A stretch of 64,000 nt of DNA from Oscillospiraceae bacterium (GTDB lineage Bacteria; Bacillota; Clostridia; Oscillospirales; Oscillospiraceae), in assembly GCA_020025305.1 (NCBI GenBank), contig JAHHSG010000009.1, positions 1 through 64,000 on the forward strand, given 5' to 3'. The notes under the pieces were generated by a model that was not told where the DNA came from, did no database searches, and saw only the letters and a list, made by a program, of their open reading frames with translations. Every line of letters begins with the position of its first letter. Within the stretch, counting starts at the first letter, position 1. Shown here piece by piece: positions 1 to 6,297 of this stretch. Both the position numbers and the translations under genes were made by a program.

Positions 1-55
1 ACGGTTGCCCATTGGAACCTAAATCCAACGTGTCTGCCAATTCCACCATACCCGC
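1..55 (-). tRNA. tRNA-Leu (anticodon UAG), 3' part missing at window edge
   Basis: On the minus strand the sequence begins GCGGGTATGGTGGAATTGG and continues through a D-loop (GGCAGACACG) to an anticodon stem-loop in which TTGGA and TCCAA flank the loop TTTAGGT, giving anticodon TAG. The D-arm and the TTTAGGTTC anticodon region match the usual bacterial tRNA-Leu(UAG). The variable arm, T-arm and CCA end lie beyond position 1. It would decode CUA/CUN leucine codons. Confidence 0.9.
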
Positions 56-128
56 ACGTTTCCAATTCCTCTCATTTTTACACGGTGAGGAAACCGAGGC
101 GGGGCGCTTGGCCTCATCCGCTTTGCCT

Positions 129-157
129 ATTATAGCATGGACTTTCCCGCCGCACAA
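129..157 (-). promoter_or_regulatory. Putative promoter of tRNA-Leu
   Basis: On the minus strand TTGTGC (157-152) and a perfect TATAAT (134-129) are separated by 17 nt. The predicted start is about 65 nt before the mature tRNA 5' end. Inferred from spacing and consensus only. Confidence 0.5.
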
Positions 158-170
158 GAGGCTGATCCAT

Positions 171-202
171 AAAAAAAGGGGTACATTGTGTATCCTTTTT
201 TC
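171..202 (-). terminator. Rho-independent terminator after the anti-sigma gene
   Basis: An inverted repeat (GGGGTACA / TGTATCC around a TTG loop) is flanked by an A-run on one side and a T-run on the other, so it can work in both directions. It lies 15 nt beyond the stop of the minus-strand anti-sigma gene and separates it from tRNA-Leu. Confidence 0.75.
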
Positions 203-216
203 TCTTGTTTTTAATT

Positions 217-1377
217 TTAAACCGCGAGGGCAATATGGGCTTCTTGCGGCCAGATATACGCCACCACGCCGCTTTCATAGAGCCCCAGCAGCTCCTGCGC
301 CGTGCCCTGATACCAGAAGCCGGAAAACTGCGCCCCGTTCTCCTGCACCTCTGCCAACATATGTTGGAACGGCCGGGTATCCCCGGCGATCCGCCGGGAT
401 AGATGGGGGTGGTCGATCATATACCGCAGCTGGCTCTCCAGATGCTGCTGATAGAGTTCTTCCTTGGGGAGCGCCTGCTCCTCCTGCGTGAGACCAGTCA
501 GACTCAGGCAGGGATAGTCCGCGCTGACGCCCTCGCCCCAGTTGATCGCTCCACTGTCCAAACGGAGGAACATGGGACGCACGCCATAAAAGCTGTGGAG
601 CGCGGCGGACATCATATGGCTCTGCCGCAGCCCATTTTCCTGTCCCCACGTTTCCCGGAAGTCCACCAGTTCCGCCATTGTCAGGGGGCGGGTGAAGCTA
701 ACGGCAGCGGTCACCTGCACGGAGTCGTCCATCTTCTCCAGCGCCGCATCGTAGGTGGCCCGCATCTGTGCCCATCCCTCCTCCGTTACGCCCTCATCCC
801 CAGAGGGCTCAAACAGATTTACAGCGGGGAAAAGGCTCCAAAACTCCTGGGACTTCGTCAGCAGCAAACCGCATCTGAGTGTGAAAGCAGCCTGTTCACA
901 CTGCCCCTGCACATTCCAAAACTGGTTATAGAGTGTCCATCTTCCAAAGCCTGTGCTCTCCTTATACGTCCCCACATAGTTGTAAAGGGGCATATGGAGC
1001 TGGGTGTAGACATCCATGAACATTTTGTATTCGGACAGCTGTCCGCCCTCGGCGGTATACTCCTCCCCGTGGTCATAGATCCGGGCATTGACCAACGGGA
1101 AAACCACCCACTGCAGCAGGGCAAATACTGCCAGCACTGCCGCCGCCACCGCCAGCGCCGTGCCTCGGGTATTGCGCTTGACCTGTCTGCGGACACTTTT
1201 TATCTCCGCCTGCGCTGTCTCTGGTTCTGCAACAAAGGGCATTTCCTCCTCCTGCAGCGCCAGATGCTCCTCAATCAGACGCACTTTTTCGATTTCGTCG
1301 GCCACCAGCTGCCGCTCTTCCGGCGTTGCCGTGCCATCCTCATATTTTTTCAGCAACTCTTCAAATTTCATAGCCAT
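217..1377 (-). CDS. Probable membrane-bound anti-sigma factor
   Basis: 386-residue protein. A short acidic, helical N-terminal region (1-70, starting FEELLKKYEDGTATPEER) faces the cytoplasm, a single membrane segment covers about 73-95, and a roughly 290-residue extracytoplasmic domain follows. The N-terminus has no HxxxCxxC zinc motif, so it is not a classical ZAS anti-sigma factor; it resembles the sigma-regulator N/C-terminal type seen beside ECF sigma genes in clostridia. Its start overlaps the end of the sigma factor gene by 17 nt, which implies translational coupling and a direct partnership: binding the sigma factor at the membrane until a signal acts on the outer domain. The signal and the outer fold are unknown. 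Confidence 0.75.
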   Translation of the reverse strand: MAMKFEELLKKYEDGTATPEERQLVADEIEKVRLIEEHLALQEEEMPFVAEPETAQAEIKSVRRQVKRNTRGTALAVAAAVLAVFALLQWVVFPLVNARIYDHGEEYTAEGGQLSEYKMFMDVYTQLHMPLYNYVGTYKESTGFGRWTLYNQFWNVQGQCEQAAFTLRCGLLLTKSQEFWSLFPAVNLFEPSGDEGVTEEGWAQMRATYDAALEKMDDSVQVTAAVSFTRPLTMAELVDFRETWGQENGLRQSHMMSAALHSFYGVRPMFLRLDSGAINWGEGVSADYPCLSLTGLTQEEQALPKEELYQQHLESQLRYMIDHPHLSRRIAGDTRPFQHMLAEVQENGAQFSGFWYQGTAQELLGLYESGVVAYIWPQEAHIALAV

Positions 1378-1852
1378 CCTCCTCCATCATATGCCGCAGG
1401 CGCAGCCTTGCCCGGTGCAGTCTCTGTCGTACCGCCGCCGGGGACAGCCCCAGCAGCGCCGCGATCTCCCCTGCAGGACGAGCCGCAAAGTAGTGGAGCG
1501 CCAGCAGCTCCCGGTCACCGGGGGAGAGTTTTTCCATCCCCCGATACAGCGCCGCCGCATCTTCCTTTTGCAGCAGTGCCGTCTCCGCCGTGTCCGTGCC
1601 GCCCCGTTCCGGCGGCGCATCGTCTGTCAGGAACTTCTCGTGCCGCCAGCGGTCAATCAAGAGGTTGCGGCACACCTTCATGAGCCAGAAGGGGAAGGAC
1701 GGCACATCGTCGGGGAGGGAGAGGTACGCCTTGACAAAAGCGTCCTGCACAATTTCCTCCGCCAGCGCCGCATCCCGGCACAGGCTCACCACATAGAGGA
1801 GAGCGCTGCCATAATACCGGCGATACAGCTCTTCCAACAGATCTCCCTGCAT
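1361..1852 (-). CDS. ECF-type RNA polymerase sigma factor
   Basis: 163 residues from the chosen ATG at 1852, which follows a GGGGGGAG ribosome binding site; an upstream in-frame extension has no such signal. Region 2 carries the typical EEIVQDAFVKAY and FPFWLMKVCRNLLIDRWR helices (core binding and -10 recognition), followed by a short acidic linker. Region 4 carries LSPGDRELLALHYFA and a helix-turn-helix ending in AAVRQRLHRARLRLR for -35 recognition. Length and layout fit SigW/RpoE-like group 4 sigma factors. It is co-transcribed with the downstream membrane anti-sigma gene and probably activates its own promoter. The regulon is unknown. Confidence 0.92.
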   Translation of the reverse strand: MQGDLLEELYRRYYGSALLYVVSLCRDAALAEEIVQDAFVKAYLSLPDDVPSFPFWLMKVCRNLLIDRWRHEKFLTDDAPPERGGTDTAETALLQKEDAAALYRGMEKLSPGDRELLALHYFAARPAGEIAALLGLSPAAVRQRLHRARLRLRHMMEEDGYEI

Positions 1853-1875
1853 CACTCTCCCCCCTCTCTGTTTAT

Positions 1876-1903
1876 CTAACGGATGAACCGGAAATCTGTG
1901 ACA
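1876..1903 (-). promoter_or_regulatory. Putative ECF autoregulatory promoter
   Basis: On the minus strand TGTCAC (1903-1898) and CGTTAG (1881-1876) are separated by 16 nt, about 25 nt before the sigma gene start. No housekeeping TATAAT is seen in this gap, so an ECF-type self-activated promoter is a reasonable inference; it is not proven. Confidence 0.4.
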
Positions 1904-1904
1904 A

Positions 1905-1937
1905 AAAAACCCTCCCTTTTTCAAAGGAAGGGGTTCT
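1905..1937 (-). terminator. Terminator after the ROK kinase gene
   Basis: On the minus strand an imperfect stem (AACCCCTTCCTTT / AAAGGGAGGGTT) is followed by a run of seven T. It lies just after the kinase stop codon and before the sigma factor promoter. Confidence 0.65.
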
Positions 1938-1944
1938 TTGCAGT

Positions 1945-2877
1945 TTAAAGCGCAGCAGCGCCGATGATACCGGCCTCATTGCCCAGCTGTGCGGCCTGAA
2001 TCACAGGAATGGCGCCCTCATGCTGCCCGAAGCAGTTTTCACTCACATACGCCCGGATAGGCGCCAAAATGCGCTCCCCCTGTCGGCTGATGCCGCCGCC
2101 CAGCAGGATCATCTCCGGGGCCAGCGCATTGACCAAATCGGTAAAGCCCGCAGCGATATACACGCAATAGCGCCGGATGACCTCCTCGGCCACGGCATCC
2201 CCCTGATCGGCAGCGTCAAAAACGGTGCGTCCGGTGATCTCTTCTGCCGGAATTTTCGCCAGCAGGGAAGCAGGGTGTGCCTTTGCCGCCTCTTTCGTCT
2301 GGCGGATGAGTGCCGTTGCAGAGGCGTAGGCCTCCCAGCAGCCACGTCTCCCACAGGTGCATTTCTCTCCGTCCAGCACCAACAGGATATGGCCCAGCTC
2401 CGCACCGGCGCTGCGCATACCGGCATGGATCTTGCCGTCTATAATGATCCCGCCGCCCACACCGGTGCCCAACGTAACGAGCACCATATTGCGGCAGCCA
2501 CGGGCCGCCCCCGCCACCGTCTCCGCCAGCGCCGCACAGTTGGCATCGTTGCTCAGATGCACAGGAATCGAAAAATGCTCCTCCAGCATCCGGCACACAG
2601 GCACATCAAACCAATGGAGATTATACGCCCGTACCACCACGCCGTTCTCATCGTCGCAGTTGCCGGGAGAGCCGATCCCGATACTCGCACAATCTCCGAC
2701 CGTCAGTCCGGCCTTCCTAAGCGCCGTCTCCACCGCCTCCACCATGTCGGCGATCACCTCCGCAGCCGGACGCTCCGCACCGGTGGGTACGCTGTGCTGC
2801 ACCACAATGTCATACGCTTCATTGACAATGCCAACGGCAATATTGGTGCCGCCCAAATCAATCCCGATACGATACAT
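1945..2877 (-). CDS. ROK-family sugar kinase (glucokinase-like)
   Basis: 310 residues from the ATG at 2877, which follows AAAGGAAAGAAGG; in-frame sequence further upstream is intergenic. The N-terminal phosphate-binding motif DLGGTN (residues 7-12), a second glycine-rich GTGVGGGIIIDG motif, and the ROK zinc cluster CTCGRRGCWEAYAS are all present. Members phosphorylate glucose or other hexoses (N-acetylmannosamine, fructose, allose) with ATP in the cytoplasm. Glucokinase is the commonest role in Firmicutes, but no sugar genes sit beside it, so the substrate is inferred only. It is monocistronic and divergent from the LysE-type exporter. Confidence 0.9.
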   Translation of the reverse strand: MYRIGIDLGGTNIAVGIVNEAYDIVVQHSVPTGAERPAAEVIADMVEAVETALRKAGLTVGDCASIGIGSPGNCDDENGVVVRAYNLHWFDVPVCRMLEEHFSIPVHLSNDANCAALAETVAGAARGCRNMVLVTLGTGVGGGIIIDGKIHAGMRSAGAELGHILLVLDGEKCTCGRRGCWEAYASATALIRQTKEAAKAHPASLLAKIPAEEITGRTVFDAADQGDAVAEEVIRRYCVYIAAGFTDLVNALAPEMILLGGGISRQGERILAPIRAYVSENCFGQHEGAIPVIQAAQLGNEAGIIGAAAL

Positions 2878-2917
2878 AGCCTTCTTTCCTTTCATCGCCC
2901 ATTGTCTTTCGCTGCTC

Positions 2918-2946
2918 ATTATAGCATTTTCCGTCACAACAGAAAA
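2918..2946 (-). promoter_or_regulatory. Putative promoter of the ROK kinase gene
   Basis: On the minus strand TATAAT (2923-2918) lies 17 nt after TTTTCT (2946-2941). The -10 box is strong and the -35 box is weak. Confidence 0.5.
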
Positions 2947-2986
2947 CCTTTTTTTGATAAGCAGCCATGGAAAAGCAGCGATTGGC

Positions 2987-3014
2987 TTGCCTTTCCGGCA
3001 AATTCTGGTATACT
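2987..3014 (+). promoter_or_regulatory. Putative promoter of the LysE-type exporter
   Basis: TTGCCT (2987-2992), a 16-nt spacer and TATACT (3009-3014) lie about 36 nt before the start codon. Confidence 0.55.
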
Positions 3015-3050
3015 TTGACCTATTGAGTGTAAAAAAGGAGAAGGACACCT

Positions 3051-3668
3051 ATGGACATCTATCTGCAGGGGCTGACCATGGGGCTTGCTTATGTGGCTCC
3101 CATCGGTCTGCAAAATCTTTTTGTCATCAATACCGCACTGACCCAGAAACGCCGACGTGTTTATCTCACGGCCCTGATCGTCATCTTTTTCGACATTACG
3201 CTGGGGCTTGCCTGCTTTTTAGGCGTGGGGGCGCTGATGGAGGCTTTGCCGTGGCTGCAGAAGGTCATTCTGGCCATCGGCAGTCTCATCGTCATTTGGA
3301 TCGGTATCGGACTTTTGCGTGACAAGGCCACGATGGACGAGAGCACCAACGTGAGCCTGCCCATCTGGAAGGTGATCACCACCGCCTGTGTGGTCACCTG
3401 GTTCAATCCCCAGGCCATTATTGACGGCACCATGATGCTGGGCGCTTTCCGTGCCAGTCTCCCGGTGGGGACGGATCTCTTTTTCATCGGCGGCTTCGCT
3501 TCGGCCTCTGCACTGTGGTTTTTAGGTATCTCCACCATCATCTCCCTGTTCTCCGCCCGGTTCACCGATCAGATCCTCACCATCATCAACAGAGTCTGCG
3601 GCGCCGTGATCATTTTCTACGGAGCCAAGCTCCTGTGGAGCTTTATCCGGCTGATGGGGTGGCTGTAA
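3051..3668 (+). CDS. LysE/ArgO-family amino acid exporter
   Basis: 205-residue integral membrane protein with about six hydrophobic segments. The N-terminus (GLTMGLAYVAPIGLQNLFVIN) and the central FNPQAIIDGTMMLG stretch are signatures of the LysE superfamily, which exports lysine, arginine or other amino acids by cation antiport. The Asn-Pro pair in the middle segment is the hallmark element. AAAAAAGGAGAAGG precedes the ATG. It stands alone between its own promoter and terminator; no LysG-like regulator is adjacent, so the substrate cannot be assigned beyond a basic amino acid as the best guess. Confidence 0.88.
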   Translation: MDIYLQGLTMGLAYVAPIGLQNLFVINTALTQKRRRVYLTALIVIFFDITLGLACFLGVGALMEALPWLQKVILAIGSLIVIWIGIGLLRDKATMDESTNVSLPIWKVITTACVVTWFNPQAIIDGTMMLGAFRASLPVGTDLFFIGGFASASALWFLGISTIISLFSARFTDQILTIINRVCGAVIIFYGAKLLWSFIRLMGWL

Positions 3669-3675
3669 CATACTG

Positions 3676-3711
3676 CAAAACGCCCCCGGCACTGCCTGCG
3701 GCGTTTTGTCT
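3676..3711 (+). terminator. Terminator after the LysE-type gene
   Basis: CAAAACGCC and GGCGTTTTG form the stem, followed by a short T-containing tail, 8 nt after the stop codon. Confidence 0.65.
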
Positions 3712-3768
3712 CTGTGCAAAGGGGAAAATCTCTGCTACAATAGATATAACAACTTCGGAGGTGCAACC

Positions 3769-4506
3769 ATGGAGAAAAACTACAAGCTGACCATTGCCTA
3801 TGACGGCACACGCTTTTTCGGCTGGGAGCGCCAGCCAGACAGGGATACGGTGCAAGGGAAGCTGGAGAGTGTCCTTTCCCGGCTCAGCGGTCAGGCGGTG
3901 GACGTGATTGGCGCAGGACGCACCGATGCAGGCGTTCACGCCCGTGCCATGGTTGCCTCCGTTCGTTTGAATGTGGCGCAGTCGCCGGAAGAAATCCGGG
4001 ACTACATGAATCGGTATCTCCCCGACGCCATTGCCGTGCGGGAGGTGAAAGAGGCCGGTGACCGCTTCCACGCCCGGTATAACGCCTTGGGCAAGACCTA
4101 CCGCTACACCTGCTTTGACGGGCCGGTGAAGCCGGTGTTTGACCGAAAATATGTGACGATGCTGGACTATCAGCCGGAGGTAGAGCGTATGCAGCAGGCC
4201 GCCGCCATCCTCACCGGCGAGCACGATTTTCGCTCGTTCTGCGGCAATCCCCGGATGAAAAAATCCACGGTGCGTACTGTGGACACCATCGCCATTGAGC
4301 GGCGGCGAGACCGCGTGGTCTTTACCTTCCACGGCAACGGCTTTTTACAGAATATGGTGCGTATTCTGGTGGGGACACTGCTGGAGGTGGGCCGCGGCCA
4401 TCTGTCCGTGGAGGATGTGGCGGCTATTCTGGAGGCCAAAGACCGCAAGCAGGCAGGCCCCACGGCCCCCCCGGAAGGGCTGTGCCTTATGAAGGTGGAC
4501 TACTAA
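3769..4506 (+). CDS. truA: tRNA pseudouridine(38-40) synthase TruA
   Basis: 245 residues, the normal length for TruA. It isomerises uridines at positions 38, 39 and 40 in the anticodon arm of many tRNAs. The catalytic motif GAGRTDAGVHA places the nucleophilic Asp at about residue 53; the N-terminal KLTIAYDGTRFFGWERQ and the GKTYRY and NGFLQNMVRILVGTLLEVG stretches are also diagnostic. The start at 3769 was chosen because GGAGGTG lies 6 nt before it; the frame is open further upstream without a signal. It is transcribed alone and ends at a strong bidirectional terminator. Confidence 0.97.
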   Translation: MEKNYKLTIAYDGTRFFGWERQPDRDTVQGKLESVLSRLSGQAVDVIGAGRTDAGVHARAMVASVRLNVAQSPEEIRDYMNRYLPDAIAVREVKEAGDRFHARYNALGKTYRYTCFDGPVKPVFDRKYVTMLDYQPEVERMQQAAAILTGEHDFRSFCGNPRMKKSTVRTVDTIAIERRRDRVVFTFHGNGFLQNMVRILVGTLLEVGRGHLSVEDVAAILEAKDRKQAGPTAPPEGLCLMKVDY

Positions 4507-4521
4507 TGGCTTGGTACATAT

Positions 4522-4559
4522 AAAAAATCACCCGTTCCACGTGGAACGGGTGATTTTTT
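4522..4559. terminator. Perfect 38-bp palindromic bidirectional terminator
   Basis: Symmetry is exact around 4540/4541: six A, a 13-bp arm ending CCAC, its mirror starting GTGG, and six T. It lies between the convergent ends of truA (plus) and the cohesin gene (minus), whose stop codon it touches, and serves both. Confidence 0.9.
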
Positions 4560-6253
4560 TACATATTTCGGATATCCTCCAGAAGATCCTCAAGGGACAG
4601 CGTGTCCTCCGCCTCCTTCACAGGGGCTTTTTCCTCCAAAGCACCTTCTGTCATCTGGGCCGAAACTTCCGCCGCAATTTGCTCGGAAATCTTCTCCTCC
4701 GCAGCTTGCTGTGCAGCCCCCTCCTCGGAAGGTGTTTCCTGGGTCAGGCTCTTCTCTGCCCCGGCTTTCTCCACCGGATCTCCCTGCACAGAGGGGTGCG
4801 GCAGATCAGGCTGCGTCTGCGCGGTGGATACTTTGGCCTCCGCCGCAGTCTCCTCAGCCACAGAAGGTTCCTCGGGCACTGTTCCATCAGGCGTTTCTCC
4901 AGCGGTGGCATTCTCCGCAGCTTGCCCGTTTTCGTCATCTTCCTTGACGACAAACTTTCCCTCCGGGGCAAAGACCGAGTCGGAATGATCCAACTGCTCT
5001 GACACCTTCTTTTTCCCAGTGTGACGCCCCCAGAACCAAGCCAGCAGGAACAGCAAAAGCAGCACCAACACCAGTCCCGCAGTACCGACCGCCCAAGTGG
5101 GCACTGGCCCAATCAGAGGCAGGGGCAGCGTCAGCGGGATCTCTATCGTGTCCGCAGGCTCGCTCTTATCCTGTGCCGGTCCCGCCGTCGGCACAGCGGT
5201 ATCAATTCCCGTGATAGTGGGCAGCACACCGGCATAGGCCGGCATACGGATCACATGGACCCGATAGGTTCGGGTCGTGGTGCCGTCCTCTGCCGTACAC
5301 ACCACTTCCAAAAGGTTTTCTCCCGGCTTCAGCTTGTCGTTGGCGGCCTGTGCCACACTTTTTGCCTTAGCATCCGCCGCGCTGCCGTTGATGGAGATAC
5401 TTTCCACCTCGTAGGGAACATAGACCACATAGTCCATCTTCGCCGCATCAAAGGCGGGGCTCAGCGTTCCAGTGGACACTGTCAAGCCGGACAGTGTGGC
5501 ATCCGTACTGGGGACATAATTGGGGTCCTGCTCACGGGTGACGTAAATATAGTAGGTACGGGTACTTCCGTTTTCCGCTGTAACCGTAATACTGACAGTA
5601 TTGGCACCCACAGACAAGCTGTTGCCGGAGACATCTACCCATGAATTACCGTCATCCCGGCCCCAATCCAGCCCCAGTGACTCCACTTCATAAGGCACTG
5701 TCATGCTGTACTCTCGGATTTTCGGGGAGAAGGAAGGCTCCAGCGTTCCGTTGGAGCAGGTGATATAGGAGAGGTAGTTATTTCCGGAGAGGGGTGCCAA
5801 GATACTGGCACTCCACTCGGCACCGCCCAGATCAGAACTTCCCGACAAGCTGGTGCCCAAAATGCCGGATACGGAGGCGGAAACCGTTGCACCGGCACTG
5901 ACACCACCGCCCACCTGAAAGACCGCGTAAAAGAGGTCTGCTGAGCCGTTGATGGGATTTGCCTGCTTCGTATCCTCCATCAGGAAGCCGCCAGACGCTT
6001 TCTGATCAATATCCCACCCGCTGCGGCAGGAGCCGTAGTCGATGAGACTGAGGCCGGAACTATAGTTTAAGCTGCCAATATCAACGGCCAACAAATCATC
6101 GCCGCTGACAGAAAACGTCACCGTGACAGTGTCACCTGCATACAGCGACCCTGTGCCGGAAGCCCATGCCGCTTCCGCCTTCTGGGGCAACACCGCCCAG
6201 GATATCACCAGCACCAGTGCCAGCGATAAAAAAGAGGAAATCCATTTCTTCAT
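4559..6253 (-). CDS. Membrane-anchored cohesin-domain protein with two cadherin-like domains
   Basis: 564 residues from the ATG at 6253 (AGGTGG eight nt upstream; an earlier GTG overlaps that site). Order: signal peptide (1-28, ending KAEA), a cohesin-like beta-sandwich (about 30-155, with the characteristic AGDTVTVTFSV opening), two Cadherin-like beta-sandwich repeats (about 160-240 and 252-336, each with a VPYEVES core), a Thr/Pro-rich linker, one membrane helix (about 385-408), then an acidic cytoplasmic tail rich in Glu and Ala ending SLEDLLEDIRNM. Topology is therefore cohesin outside, tail inside. It lies 44 nt downstream of a dockerin-bearing lysozyme-like gene in the same operon, so its likely job is to hold that protein at the cell surface by cohesin-dockerin binding. 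The tail's role is unknown. Confidence 0.82.
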   Translation of the reverse strand: MKKWISSFLSLALVLVISWAVLPQKAEAAWASGTGSLYAGDTVTVTFSVSGDDLLAVDIGSLNYSSGLSLIDYGSCRSGWDIDQKASGGFLMEDTKQANPINGSADLFYAVFQVGGGVSAGATVSASVSGILGTSLSGSSDLGGAEWSASILAPLSGNNYLSYITCSNGTLEPSFSPKIREYSMTVPYEVESLGLDWGRDDGNSWVDVSGNSLSVGANTVSITVTAENGSTRTYYIYVTREQDPNYVPSTDATLSGLTVSTGTLSPAFDAAKMDYVVYVPYEVESISINGSAADAKAKSVAQAANDKLKPGENLLEVVCTAEDGTTTRTYRVHVIRMPAYAGVLPTITGIDTAVPTAGPAQDKSEPADTIEIPLTLPLPLIGPVPTWAVGTAGLVLVLLLLFLLAWFWGRHTGKKKVSEQLDHSDSVFAPEGKFVVKEDDENGQAAENATAGETPDGTVPEEPSVAEETAAEAKVSTAQTQPDLPHPSVQGDPVEKAGAEKSLTQETPSEEGAAQQAAEEKISEQIAAEVSAQMTEGALEEKAPVKEAEDTLSLEDLLEDIRNM

Positions 6254-6297
6254 TGCATATACCACCTAATGTAAAAGTTCCTGTGTGAAATAAGCGA

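Noticed and set aside
403..1683. 426-codon open frame on the plus strand
   Set aside because: Antisense to the anti-sigma and sigma genes, which have clear families and coupling.
2877..3048. 57-residue N-terminal extension of the ROK kinase
   Set aside because: It would cover the divergent promoter region and lacks a binding site; the DLGGT motif is expected within the first 12 residues.
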